64,000 nt of DNA from NCBI GenBank assembly GCA_020633315.1, contig JACKDV010000004.1, forward strand, positions 310,001-374,000, given 5' to 3'. The position numbers and the translations under genes are program-made. The stretch's first letter is position 1; every line of letters starts with the position of its first letter. The notes under the pieces are model-generated. The model saw only the letters and a list, made by a program, of their open reading frames with translations. It was not told where the DNA came from and searched no databases. Below, piece after piece: positions 33,763-42,670 of the stretch. This stretch comes from Myxococcales bacterium (GTDB lineage Bacteria > Myxococcota_A > Polyangia > Nannocystales > Nannocystaceae).

Positions 33763-35037
33763 ATGCTCGGTCTCCCCCACTCCCCCACTCTCCCCGTTGC
33801 CAAGCGAGCACCGCATTGGTCGATGCTCGGCATCTGCATCGCGCTGGCCTCCTGCGCGGCCGACTCGTTGCCCACCGGACCGGGGAGCTCCTCGTTCCGC
33901 ACGCTGTCCACCACCAACCTGACGACGTCGCAAGAGGGCGACATTCCGATCCTCATCACCGTTCCCCACGGAGGCGACCAGACGCCGGCGGACGTCGACG
34001 AGCGCATGATCAGCTACAGCGGGCTCGTGAAGTCCCGGGAGTTGTACCTGCGCGACATCGCCGTGGGGGTCGCCACGCGGCTGGAGAACGTCCACGGCAT
34101 CACTCCCTACGTCGTGATCGGCGAGTCGCACCGCAAGTACATCGACTACAACCGCGACGACACCATCGCGGTGACCGGGGGCCCGCCGGAGAACGAGGCC
34201 TACGAGGACACCGACGCCGAGACCTACTACGACGAGTACCACGACCAGATCGACGCGTTCGTGAGCGACATCGACAGCACCTACGGCGGCGGGCTGCTCA
34301 TCGACCTCCACGGGACCACCTCGGTCTCCGACAAGATCCTCCGCGGCACCCGCAACGGCGACGCGATCTGGGGGCTGCTCTCGGGCTACGCCGTGAGCTC
34401 CATCTCGGCCAGCGAGGAGTACGCGGGGCAGACCGCGGTCATGGCCCACGACGGCGACCTCGGCACGCAGTGGAAGTCCTTCGGCACCAGCGAGTGGATC
34501 GAATTCGATCTGGGCTCGAGCGTGAGCATCGGCAGCGTGGAGATCGCCATCCCCGACGGCGCCACCCGGACGTACGACTTCGAGATCGAGGTGTGGAACG
34601 GATCGTCCTGGGTGGTCGCCTACGACGGCACCAACACCCAGAGCACGAGCGACTTCGAGATCTACGAGTTCTCGTCCCCGATCACGGGCAGCAAGGTGCG
34701 GGTGTCCTGCCACGGCAGCAGCTACAGCAACGCCAACTACATCAAGGAGATCCGCATCCAGGAGCTCGGCTGGGATCCGATCGTGGGCCCCAACAGCGTG
34801 TGGGGCGAGCTGGCCGACGCCGGCTACTCGCTCGAGCCCACCAACTCCGAGTATGGCACCGGGGCGGAGACGACCCTGATCGGCGGCTTCACGGTGGATC
34901 ACCACGGCAGCGAGAACGGGGGCCTCGACGCGTTCCAGATGGAGATCGGCCTCGACTACCGCGACACCCAGGCGGAACGGGACGACCTCATCGTGGACCT
35001 CGCCGACGCGATCGACACCTACCACGACAACTACTGA
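33763..35037 (+). CDS. N-formylglutamate amidohydrolase-like lipoprotein with inserted discoidin (F5/8C) domain
   Basis: 424 residues from the ATG at 33763. An ATG at 33823 would also keep the lipobox (LASC). The zinc-hydrolase frame shows TVPHGG (H69), LLIDLHGTT (H183) and FTVDHHGS (H380, H381), spread across the length. Between residues about 213 and 331 is an inserted F5/8-type C (discoidin) domain: EYAGQTAVMAHDGDLGTQWKS, EWIEFDLG, SKVRVSC, KEIRIQELG. This would give a secreted amidohydrolase with a sugar- or glycan-binding module inside its catalytic fold. Substrate unknown, possibly a cell-wall amide. Confidence 0.8.
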   Translation: MLGLPHSPTLPVAKRAPHWSMLGICIALASCAADSLPTGPGSSSFRTLSTTNLTTSQEGDIPILITVPHGGDQTPADVDERMISYSGLVKSRELYLRDIAVGVATRLENVHGITPYVVIGESHRKYIDYNRDDTIAVTGGPPENEAYEDTDAETYYDEYHDQIDAFVSDIDSTYGGGLLIDLHGTTSVSDKILRGTRNGDAIWGLLSGYAVSSISASEEYAGQTAVMAHDGDLGTQWKSFGTSEWIEFDLGSSVSIGSVEIAIPDGATRTYDFEIEVWNGSSWVVAYDGTNTQSTSDFEIYEFSSPITGSKVRVSCHGSSYSNANYIKEIRIQELGWDPIVGPNSVWGELADAGYSLEPTNSEYGTGAETTLIGGFTVDHHGSENGGLDAFQMEIGLDYRDTQAERDDLIVDLADAIDTYHDNY

Positions 35038-35152
35038 CCACGGCCGTGAGGGCCCGTCTCCACCGCGAGCCGGGCCCCATCCGCTTCGGGACCGATCGGG
35101 GGACCCTCGGGCCGCCCCCGCCCAGGCAGGCGGGAGCCGGCCGCGGCTCGGC

Positions 35153-35530
35153 TCAGAGCGTGGAGATCCAGGCCCGTGCTTCCTCGCGCTCGGCGACGGG
35201 CCAGGCTCGGACCTCGCCGGAGATCAGCGGTCCGAAGAGGCGGACCGCCCCCAAGAAGACCGGGTGATCGGTCACGACGGCGATGCGCTCGAAGTCTCGG
35301 AGGTGCTCCCCCCCGACGCGCGCGTCGTCCCACAGCGCGTGCGCGGTGTATCCCTCGAACCCCTCGCCGAGCTCGTAGTAGAAGCGCACCTTGTGTCCGG
35401 AAGCCCTCGCGGCCTCGAGCCCCGCCTCCAGGGCCGGGACCAGGGTCTTCGTGTAGTCGTCGTGAGTCACGTGGCCCGACGCACGCAGGGCCACGACTCG
35501 ATCCGTGCCGATGTCGATGTTCTCGATCAT
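35153..35530 (-). CDS. SpoIIAA/STAS-like protein
   Basis: 125 residues from the ATG at 35530. The pattern fits the SpoIIAA-like family (PF11964 type): an opening MIENIDIGTDRVVALRASG, the conserved HVTHDDYTKTLVPALEA segment, a KVRFYYELGEGFEGY strand, an ALWDDARVG region, then DFERIAVVTDHPVFLGAVR and LFGPLISGEVRAW. Members are small cytoplasmic or membrane-associated proteins of uncertain role, possibly lipid binding. It converges with the preceding lipoprotein gene. Confidence 0.8.
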   Translation of the reverse strand: MIENIDIGTDRVVALRASGHVTHDDYTKTLVPALEAGLEAARASGHKVRFYYELGEGFEGYTAHALWDDARVGGEHLRDFERIAVVTDHPVFLGAVRLFGPLISGEVRAWPVAEREEARAWISTL

Positions 35531-35568
35531 GATGCCTCGAGTGATCTTCGATCGGCACCGAGGGAGAT

Positions 35569-35805
35569 TCAACCCATCCTCGAGGAGGCGCTCGACCGCC
35601 ACGTCCCATGGGCACCGCTCTCGGTGAGCTCGACCCAGAGCACGCGATCGTCATCGAGCGTGATGAGGCCCGCACGCGCGAAGCGACTCGCTTCGATGTC
35701 GAGACTCGGATGAACGGCGGGCGACGAGGTCGATTTCCTGGGCTCGGACGGCTCCAGCCCGGGGATGGCCTCGAGCACCCTCTCGTCGGCGCGATCGACT
35801 ACCAT
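35569..35805 (-). CDS. Possible small hypothetical protein (78 aa)
   Basis: The minus-strand ATG is at 35805 and the stop at 35569, 38 bases before the STAS-like gene. The stretch ASRFARAGLITLDDDRVLWVE looks protein-like. Against it, the start is only 8 bases from the divergent start at 35814, leaving no room for separate promoters or ribosome sites. It may be a chance frame or a remnant. Confidence 0.25.
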   Translation of the reverse strand: MVVDRADERVLEAIPGLEPSEPRKSTSSPAVHPSLDIEASRFARAGLITLDDDRVLWVELTESGAHGTWRSSASSRMG

Positions 35806-35813
35806 CGACGACG

Positions 35814-36959
35814 ATGACGAGAGAGATCGGCAGACGGTGGATCGGGGTCGCATTGCTCCCGCTGGGCCTGGGCCTGGCGTGCCGCGGAACCACGCCTTCA
35901 CCCGCCGACGGCGGCGAGACGCCGTCGCCGCTGGCGCTCGGTCCCGAGGCTCCGGCCGCCGAATCGTCCGCAGCATCGCCGGATGTCGGGACCCCGCCCG
36001 GTGCGGACGCCGACGGCCCGGAGCCCGCCGCGGCCGGTCTCGTGCCCGGCGAGTCGGATGACGAGGGGGAGGAGGACGATCCCCGCGGCTTCACGCCGGT
36101 CGACATCGACAGCGTGGCCCATGTCGAGGAGGTCACTCTTCCCGCGACGGGCCGGGCCGCGCTGGGCATCGACACGCTGGGGCTCGACGACGTGTACTGG
36201 GCCGAGCGACGCGACGACCGGCTGGTCATCGACACCATGTACTTCGACGAGGCCGAGCTCGAGGCGATGGTGGAGCCGGTCGCGGCGGCGGAGCGTGACG
36301 ACCGGCCCCCTCCGCCACCGCAGGCTCGTCCGCCCGGCCTCGTGACCTTCCGCCCTGGTGAGAGCATGCAAGTGATCGCGCCGGGCGAGCGGGTGACCTG
36401 GGCGCTGCGGGCGTTCTCGGTCGAGCTGGGCGCCTCGAACGGCTACCTGCTGGCGTACTTCGGCAAGGAGAGCCGGCGCGTGCCCGAGGCGCTGGTGCTG
36501 CGCACGAAGGAGGCCCATCCCGGCGCGGTGCTCCGGGCTCCCCGTACCACCCCGGCCGACGCCGCGCTGCTGGCCGTCGTGCGTGGCTGGGTCGGGGCCG
36601 ATCCGGTCGCGACGCGCCTGGACGCCTCCCAGGTGCGCCGGGCTCCAATCGGGGCCCCCGGCGGCGAGGGCCAGCTCGTCGCGGTCTCGGTGCTGCTGGA
36701 CGTCGAGAACCCCGAGGACGACTACCCCGGCCACTGGTCGGCCCTGGTGGTGCTGGACCCCGAGGGCGGGACGTACCCGGTGGTCCGACCGCAGCGGCGC
36801 GGGCACGAGCTGCAGCCGGCCTACCTGGTCGACCTAGACGGAGATGGCATCGACGCGATCGTGTTCCGCAGCGACGACGTGCACTCCGGCTACACGTACC
36901 TGGCGGTCTGGGATGGAAGTGCGTATCGCAACCTGCGGCTGACCGGCTCGGGAGGGTAG
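35814..36959 (+). CDS. Lipoprotein of unknown function
   Basis: 381 residues. A lipobox is present (LGLACRG, Cys at 23), followed by a long Pro/Ala/Glu/Asp-rich tether to about residue 95. The folded part has SVAHVEEVTLPATGRAALGIDTLGLDD, a region resembling a beta-sandwich, and a C-terminal LVDLDGDGIDAIVFRSDD segment that looks like an FG-GAP or VCBS-type calcium-binding turn. Outer envelope location is likely. I recognise no enzyme motif. Confidence 0.75.
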   Translation: MTREIGRRWIGVALLPLGLGLACRGTTPSPADGGETPSPLALGPEAPAAESSAASPDVGTPPGADADGPEPAAAGLVPGESDDEGEEDDPRGFTPVDIDSVAHVEEVTLPATGRAALGIDTLGLDDVYWAERRDDRLVIDTMYFDEAELEAMVEPVAAAERDDRPPPPPQARPPGLVTFRPGESMQVIAPGERVTWALRAFSVELGASNGYLLAYFGKESRRVPEALVLRTKEAHPGAVLRAPRTTPADAALLAVVRGWVGADPVATRLDASQVRRAPIGAPGGEGQLVAVSVLLDVENPEDDYPGHWSALVVLDPEGGTYPVVRPQRRGHELQPAYLVDLDGDGIDAIVFRSDDVHSGYTYLAVWDGSAYRNLRLTGSGG

Positions 36960-37150
36960 GCATCTGCGGCCGCGATACCGCACGCCTCCTTCGGACCCGC
37001 CATCGCCCCCTCATCGAGATCGGCGACGTGTGTGGATTCGCCGACGGCACCCCTGCTCCCGCCGTCGGCGGGCGACCGCGCGAGCTCCCACCAGCCGCGG
37101 CGTCGACGGTGGCGACGCCTTCGTGTAGGCTCGTTCGAGGAGTCCCGACC

Positions 37151-37405
37151 ATGGCGATGCAAGGCGTACGCAAGGTGTTCTTCGTGGGTCCGGACCGCAA
37201 CGACCCCACGTGCAAGGTGGCGACGATGGAGCTGACCTGCGGATGCAAGGTGACCCAGTCGATCAAGGGCTCGTGGCTGCGGGAGCTGAGCGAGGCGGGC
37301 TATGTGGTCGACGGCGAGGTCGCCTGCCCCAAGGGGCACGAGCTGCCGGCATCGCTCAAGACCAAGTCCACCCTCATCGATCGCGCGCTCGGCCGGCGCC
37401 GCTGA
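37151..37405 (+). CDS. Small Cys-containing protein (84 aa), unknown
   Basis: The ATG at 37151 is chosen because upstream in-frame sequence is low complexity. It has TCKVATMELTCGCKVTQ and a later VACPKGHELP, so C-x-C plus C-x3-H spacing gives a possible zinc site. The centre (SIKGSWLRELSEAGYVVDGEV) looks like a helix and strand. It stands alone between a lipoprotein gene and a convergent hydrolase gene. Function unknown. Confidence 0.55.
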   Translation: MAMQGVRKVFFVGPDRNDPTCKVATMELTCGCKVTQSIKGSWLRELSEAGYVVDGEVACPKGHELPASLKTKSTLIDRALGRRR

Positions 37406-37561
37406 GCACCCGAGTCGGGCTCCAGGCCGTCGAGCATCAGGGCGGCGAGCTCGGCTGCGCCAGCCACCGCTCCACCTCGTCGCAGCGGCCAACGCCCCGT
37501 CGTTGCACCGAGCTCGCGACCCCCTCGGATCGGGCGCTCGCCTGCTCCCCTCGGGATGAGC

Positions 37562-38329
37562 TCACAGCGGCTCGAGCTCGGGCGGCAGCTCGTCCTCCAT
37601 CAGCCATGCATCCACGGTCGCCGAGAACAGCTCCGGCCGCTCTCCCGACCAGGCATGGTGACACCCAGGGGCGAGCCTCGCCTCGGCGTGGGGCAGCCGC
37701 TGCTCGAGCACCCGCTGCGACTCGATGGTCAGCGCCTGCTCCTCGGCGCCCGCGAGCAACAAGGTGGGCGCCTCGATCCGCCCCAGTCCCGGCGGCAGGA
37801 AGTCCCCGAGCAGCTGGTCGTTGATCCGAAAGAACGACCGCCGGTCCAGCGCCAGCCCGGCCTCGTGGAACCCCTCGCGCGCCTCGGCCGGCAGCTTCAG
37901 CGCCCGAGCCACCAGCCCCTCGGCTCCCGGCAGCTGGGTCAGCGCCCCGACGGCCAGGCTCGCCCACGTCATCCACCGCGACAGCGGCCGCGCGAGGGCC
38001 CCGGTGAGCACCGCCCTCCCCACCCGCTCGGGCGCCGACGCCAGCAGGTGCAGCCCGGTGATCGCTCCGAGCGACATCCCCACGACGTGAGCCCGCTGGT
38101 CGATCCCCAGCTCGTCGAGCACCGCCACCAATTCCATCGCCGTGTCATCGAACGAGATCCACTCGATCCCGTGGCTGCCACCGTGCCCAGGGAGGTCGAC
38201 GACCACCGACCGGTAGTCGGGCAGGGCCTCGAGCTGCGGATGCCACATCCAGCCCGAGACGAGCGCGCCGTGGATCCACAGCACGGGCTCGCCCTCGGGA
38301 TCTCCGTAGACGCGATGCTCCAGGGTCAC
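37562..38329 (-). CDS. Alpha/beta-hydrolase
   Basis: 255 residues from a GTG at 38329. The frame is open further upstream, to 38668, but that part has no hydrolase features. Motifs: VLWIHGALVSGW oxyanion loop, VVDLPGHGGS, nucleophile elbow VVGMSLGA (S86), a late strand APTLLLAGAEEQALT with the acid, and a GCHHAW catalytic His. This is the standard order for soluble epoxide-hydrolase or esterase-like enzymes. Substrate cannot be told. The start is uncertain. Confidence 0.8.
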   Translation of the reverse strand: MTLEHRVYGDPEGEPVLWIHGALVSGWMWHPQLEALPDYRSVVVDLPGHGGSHGIEWISFDDTAMELVAVLDELGIDQRAHVVGMSLGAITGLHLLASAPERVGRAVLTGALARPLSRWMTWASLAVGALTQLPGAEGLVARALKLPAEAREGFHEAGLALDRRSFFRINDQLLGDFLPPGLGRIEAPTLLLAGAEEQALTIESQRVLEQRLPHAEARLAPGCHHAWSGERPELFSATVDAWLMEDELPPELEPL

Positions 38330-38740
38330 CTCGCGGAGCGTGCCACGGATCCTCCGCCCCTCGTGCCGACCGCGGGCGCAGTTCTTGCCGCTCGGCCGGC
38401 CGTGGCCAGCCGAAGCGAGCGCCGTAGATACCGTCACCTCGAGCCAAGGCTCCCCGGGCTCGCGATCGGCGGCTCGCTTGGTTGTGACCTCCCTGTTGCG
38501 CAGCGTGGGATCGAGCGGGGTCACCGGGACGGTCGCCCGACTCCCGACTTCCCCGTGGAGCCGCGTGCCCTCGCTGGGCTCCGGGGCATCGCCCGCCCCG
38601 CCGTCTGCTGGGATGGATCGGCCAGCTCCACGAGCTGGTGTGACACGGCCGCGCTCGAGCGCAATCATTTCGGAGGCGACGATGCATGGCCCTGCGCGCG
38701 GCTGCTAGGGTCCGAGTCACCAGTGCATCTTCGTGGACGC
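38330..38740. other. Intergenic, no supported gene
   Basis: About 410 bases between divergent hydrolase genes. Open frames on both strands are continuations of the flanking genes with Arg/Pro-rich composition. No repeat or hairpin stood out. Promoters for both genes are expected here. Confidence 0.4.
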
Positions 38741-39868
38741 ATGATCTCGATCGTCGCGGCGCTCGGCCTCCTCGGGCCGATTCCAGGCTGCGGGCAGCTC
38801 ATCATCGATCTCGTGCTCCGGCCCAGGGTCGACTTCGAGGCGCAGCCGCTGAGCCCTCGGCCGAGCTACGAGCAGACCGAGGCGTGGTTGGCCCACCCCA
38901 GCGTGGACGACCCGAGCGATCGGCTGCCCGAGGGGATCGAGCCGGTCCCCGACGCCGAGCGCCCCGCGGCTCTGTTCTTCGTCGCCCCCACCACCTGGTT
39001 CGGCAAGCAGGCATGGAATGACCCCCTCGACGACGACAAGACCCAGACCTTGACCCGCACCATGCTCGCCGGCGAGGCCTCGCCGTTCTCTGCGGCCGCG
39101 AGGATCTACGCTCCTCGCTACCGTCAGGCCACCGCGTACGCATTCACCGTGAGCAACGACGACGCCATCGCGGCCCGCGAGCTGGCGTATGGCGACGTGC
39201 TCGCCGCCTTCGACTACTTCGTGGAGCAGCTCGAGCCGGGACGCCCGTTCCTGCTCGCGAGCCACAGCCAGGGGACGGCGCACGCCATGCGCCTGATCGA
39301 GGAGCGCATCGCTGGCACTCCGCTCGCCGAGCGCTTCGTTGCGGGCTACCTGCTGGGCTACCGACTTCCCACCGACGTCTTCTCGCGCACGATGCCGGGC
39401 ATCGAGCCCTGCACCCGCCCCGGGCAGACCCGCTGCGTCGTCGCGTGGGATACGGTGGCCGAGGGTGCCGACATGGCCCCTTCCGTGGGGCACCCGTACG
39501 CGGGGTCGTGGGAGCCGGAAGACGGCAAGGCGCCGACCTGCATCAACCCGCTGTCGTGGCGTGACGACAGCGCTCGGGTCGACGCCACCGAGCACGCAGG
39601 GGCCGTCCCAATCGACATGCGAGCGTTCTGGAAGGCGCTCCGCAAGAAGCGGCCTCGACTCGAGGTCCCCGATCCCCTGCCGGCCGTGCTGCCCCAGCGC
39701 ATCAGCGCCCAGTGTCACGAGGGGCTGCTGTGGGTCTCGGACCCGGACGATCGGAGGTTCAAGCAGGTGGCCAAGAGCTACCACTCCTCGGACTTCTTGC
39801 TGTTCTGGCTGGACCTACGCCTCGACAGCACCGAGCGGGTGGAAGCCTGGCTCGGACGCGTCCCATGA
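38741..39868 (+). CDS. DUF3089 family lipase-like lipoprotein
   Basis: 375 residues. A short N-terminus ends in PIPGCGQL, a lipobox. The body has the DUF3089 pattern: ALFFVAPTTWFGKQAWND, then a cap, YAPRYRQATAYAF, FDYFVEQLEPGRPFLLASHSQGTAHA with nucleophile S176, and VAGYLLGY. A Cys pair at PCTRPGQTRC may form a disulfide. The long upstream open frame, to 37556, runs antisense to the neighbouring hydrolase and is not used. Probable exported esterase, substrate unknown. Confidence 0.85.
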   Translation: MISIVAALGLLGPIPGCGQLIIDLVLRPRVDFEAQPLSPRPSYEQTEAWLAHPSVDDPSDRLPEGIEPVPDAERPAALFFVAPTTWFGKQAWNDPLDDDKTQTLTRTMLAGEASPFSAAARIYAPRYRQATAYAFTVSNDDAIAARELAYGDVLAAFDYFVEQLEPGRPFLLASHSQGTAHAMRLIEERIAGTPLAERFVAGYLLGYRLPTDVFSRTMPGIEPCTRPGQTRCVVAWDTVAEGADMAPSVGHPYAGSWEPEDGKAPTCINPLSWRDDSARVDATEHAGAVPIDMRAFWKALRKKRPRLEVPDPLPAVLPQRISAQCHEGLLWVSDPDDRRFKQVAKSYHSSDFLLFWLDLRLDSTERVEAWLGRVP

Positions 39869-39904
39869 CCGCCTTGCCGCGGCCCGCTGCCACCCGCGCC
39901 GCGG

Positions 39905-41074
39905 CTAGCCGAAGCGAACGCTGTAGATCGGCGGCAGGTTGTTGGCCACCGTCTGCCAGTGCTCGCCGCGGTCCTCGCTGATGTAGAGGTTGCCCGTGGT
40001 GCTGCCGAAGGCGAGGCGATCGCCGTCGCACGCGAGCGCGTGCCGGTACACCACGTCGTAGGCGTTCTGCTGGGGCAGCCCCTGGCGCTGCGCCTGCCAG
40101 CTGCGACCACCGTCGGTGGTGCGGGCCACGAACAGGCCGCCGTCGATCGCCATGCGCTGGGCGTCGGCCTTGCCGGGCACGACCCACGCGGTCCGGCCTT
40201 CGCGGGGGTCGACCGCCACCGGGAAGCCGAAGTGCACGCCCTGCTCGGGCTGGCTGACCTTGGACCAGGTGGCCGCGCCGTCGGAGCTGTAGAACACGCC
40301 ACAGTGGTTCTGCTGCCACATGTGGTCGGGGTCGCCGGCGCACAGCTCCACGTAGTGCGGGTCGTGACCCCACTCGGCGTCGGGATCGGGCAGGTAGTCC
40401 ATCATCAGCCCCTTGTTGCGGCTGCGCCAGCTCTGGCCGCCGTCGGTGCTCTCGAGCACGCCCGCGGTGGAGATGGCCACCAGGATGCGCTCGGGTCGAC
40501 GCGGATCGACCACGATCGAGTGGATCCCCGGGGCGAACTCGCCTCCCTCGGACGCGGGCGTGCCGAACCACGCGGTGCGACCGCTGCCGTCGCCCGCGAA
40601 CAGATCGCCGCCCCGCGACTCGTGGTTCCACAGCGGGAGGTTGAGCTCGAAGCTCTCGCCGCCGTCGCGGCTGACGAACAGGCCCCCGGGGATCGTGCCC
40701 ACGTAGATCCGCCCGTCCCCACCGAAGGCGAGGATCCACAGCTTGAGCACGGTGGCGTCCAGGTAGCGCACCCGGGTGTCGTCCTCGATGGTGGGATCGG
40801 GAGGCGCGATGTAGCGGGCCCCCTCGGGGTACTTGATCTGAGCGGCGTCCTCCCAGGTGGCACCATCGTCGGTCGAGCGCGACAGCTTGGCCCCCCAGTG
40901 GCCGTGGCCCAGCGCCGCCCACAGCGTGCCCGTGTTGGGATCGCGGGCGACGAAGTTGGAGCCCGCCCCCGCGTGGCCGCTGAGCTGGGGGACCCATCGG
41001 TCCTCGGACCGACGCACGATGAAGGTTCCCTTGCGGGTTCCCAGGAGGATCGATGTGGTCTGCACGATGCTCAA
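39905..41074 (-). CDS. BNR/sialidase-like beta-propeller protein
   Basis: 389 residues from a TTG at 41074 that overlaps the stop of the upstream gene (TTGA), implying coupled translation. It has four or more asp-box turns (STDDGATW, SRDGGESF, STDGGQSW, SSDGAATW, TTDGGRSW, SEDRGEHW), so it is a multi-bladed propeller of the exo-alpha-sialidase/BNR superfamily. No signal peptide is visible, so it is probably cytoplasmic. Pairing with a MoaD-like gene is a conserved arrangement I recall from other phyla. Function unknown. Confidence 0.85.
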   Translation of the reverse strand: MSIVQTTSILLGTRKGTFIVRRSEDRWVPQLSGHAGAGSNFVARDPNTGTLWAALGHGHWGAKLSRSTDDGATWEDAAQIKYPEGARYIAPPDPTIEDDTRVRYLDATVLKLWILAFGGDGRIYVGTIPGGLFVSRDGGESFELNLPLWNHESRGGDLFAGDGSGRTAWFGTPASEGGEFAPGIHSIVVDPRRPERILVAISTAGVLESTDGGQSWRSRNKGLMMDYLPDPDAEWGHDPHYVELCAGDPDHMWQQNHCGVFYSSDGAATWSKVSQPEQGVHFGFPVAVDPREGRTAWVVPGKADAQRMAIDGGLFVARTTDGGRSWQAQRQGLPQQNAYDVVYRHALACDGDRLAFGSTTGNLYISEDRGEHWQTVANNLPPIYSVRFG

Positions 41075-41349
41075 CCTCCACTGAGGGCCTGCGCGATGAA
41101 CACGCGCGAGTCGGGGCCCACCGGATCGCTCAGCCGGCGACGATCCGCGATCATCTCGTCGCCGACGAAGACGTTGACGTGCCGGCGCAGCCGGCCTCGC
41201 TCGTCACACACGTAGAAGGCAAAGCCCGGCGCCATGGCCTCGAGCCGGTCGATCACCTCGGCCACCGTGCTCGCCTCCACGAGCAGCTCCCGCCCGGCGA
41301 GGACGGGGAAGAAGGCATGCAGGTGGGTGGTGAGCTCGACCTTGGTCAT
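41071..41349 (-). CDS. MoaD/ThiS-like ubiquitin-fold protein
   Basis: 92 residues from the ATG at 41349. Beta-grasp features: TKVELTTHLHAFFPVLAGR, ASTVAEVIDRLEAMAPGFAFYV, RHVNVFVGDEMIAD, and a C-terminal ending SGG. A terminal Gly-Gly is the site of adenylation or thiocarboxylation in sulfur carriers and of conjugation in small archaeal-type modifiers. The upstream Met at 41409 adds a low-complexity tail and is not used. The next gene overlaps by four bases. Confidence 0.85.
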   Translation of the reverse strand: MTKVELTTHLHAFFPVLAGRELLVEASTVAEVIDRLEAMAPGFAFYVCDERGRLRRHVNVFVGDEMIADRRRLSDPVGPDSRVFIAQALSGG

Positions 41350-41474
41350 CGCAGAGCGCGCGGCGCGGGGACGCCCGCTGATTGGACCACCCTCGCGGGC
41401 GGAATTCATCGGTCGGGGGCCCTAGGAATTTCGAGAAAAGAGGCCCGCGAGCGGCGGACGATGCGCTACCCCGC

Positions 41475-42299
41475 TCAGGCGGGCAGGGGCTCGACCCCGG
41501 TGATGTCGCAGCTCAGCTCGTAGAACCGGCGGCACAGGGTCTCGTCGGAGGCCGCGGGGCTGCGCGGCGCGACCTTGGAGTGGGAGAAGTACTGGCCGGT
41601 GACCCCCTCCACCTCGGGGCTCAGGGCGAGGAACACCGAGGTCTCGGAGGCCTTGGCCGGGCTGTCGTGGCCCTCCATCTGGAAGCCCTGGGTGAGCAGC
41701 TTGGTGGAGACCACCCCGGGGTGGAGCGCATTGACGGTGATCCCCACCCCCAGGCGCGCGGCGAGCTCGACGGTGAACAGCACGTTGGCCAGCTTCGACG
41801 CCGCGTAGGCCCCGTAGTGGGTGAAGCCGTGGGTGAGCTGGATGTCCTCGAGGTCGATGGTGCCGCGGGTGTGGGCGATGGAGCTGACGTTGACGATGCG
41901 AGCCCCGCCCGCCCGCTGGAGCGCCGGCAGCAGGCGGTGGGTGAGCAGGAAGGGGGCGAAGTGGTTGACCGCCATCGTCAGCTCGAGCAGGTCCTCGCTG
42001 AGCTTGCGCTCGCGCGCGTAGATCCCCGCGTTGTTGAGCAGCACCTGCAGCGGCTCGTCCCGCGCCAGCAGCTCGTCGGCCATGCCCCGCACCGAGTCGA
42101 GCGAGGCGAGGTCGGCCACCACCGGCGCGGGCTGGGGCCGCCCGCCCAGCGCCTGCAGCTCGTCGTGGGCCTCGGCCGCCTTGGTCGCGCTGCGTCCGTG
42201 CACGATCACCCGCGCGCCTCGCCGCACGAGCTGGCGCGCGGTCTCACGGCCGATGCCGTCGGTGGATCCGGTGACGAGGACGAGCGGAGAGTCGGTCAT
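41475..42299 (-). CDS. Short-chain dehydrogenase/reductase (SDR)
   Basis: 274 residues. Classical SDR motifs: LVTGSTDGIGRE (TGxxxGxG at 10-17), NNAG (89-92), catalytic S140 (NVSSIAHT), Y165 and K169 (YAASK), and a later HPGVVSTKL. The ADLASLDSV segment and HGR after the second strand suggest NADP(H) preference. It resembles retinol-dehydrogenase/WW-oxidoreductase-like SDRs. The upstream Met at 42356 gives an unlikely tail; the ATG at 42299 is preferred. Substrate unknown. Confidence 0.9.
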   Translation of the reverse strand: MTDSPLVLVTGSTDGIGRETARQLVRRGARVIVHGRSATKAAEAHDELQALGGRPQPAPVVADLASLDSVRGMADELLARDEPLQVLLNNAGIYARERKLSEDLLELTMAVNHFAPFLLTHRLLPALQRAGGARIVNVSSIAHTRGTIDLEDIQLTHGFTHYGAYAASKLANVLFTVELAARLGVGITVNALHPGVVSTKLLTQGFQMEGHDSPAKASETSVFLALSPEVEGVTGQYFSHSKVAPRSPAASDETLCRRFYELSCDITGVEPLPA

Positions 42300-42670
42300 G
42301 GTGCCGGCGATGATGCCAGTCCCACGCACGAAGGAGGCCCGCGACCCGGAGACCATCGCTGGTCGTCATCGGGAAGCGGGCCCGGGGGCCGAGCGGCTCG
42401 GCCGAGGAATTGGAAGCGCACGCGATCGGAAGGAGCAGCGGAGCGGCAGGATCGCAGAGCAGAGCGGGGAGCCGGGCAGCGTGCGCGACCGTCACCTTGT
42501 CACCGCCGCCGCCCGCCGGTCAAGGAAGCGGCGAATCGCCGAGGGTCCACCGCCCGCGAACGTGGGCCAGCCCAACCTCCATGCACGAAGGGGTCGCGCT
42601 CCAAGGAGCCGCGCTCCCCAGCGCTTGATCTTCTCGGGATCCTCGATTCGAGCCACTCGAGCGGTCGGGA
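42300..42670. other. Intergenic, no supported gene
   Basis: About 370 bases between the SDR start and the zinc-ribbon protein stop. No protein-like frame, repeat or clear hairpin was seen. The long + strand frames here continue antisense across the zinc-ribbon gene and are shadows. Confidence 0.4.

Noticed and set aside
37556..38740. N-terminal extension of the DUF3089 gene over 1.1 kb
   Set aside because: Antisense to an alpha/beta-hydrolase with intact motifs. A lipoprotein start at 38741 explains the gene.
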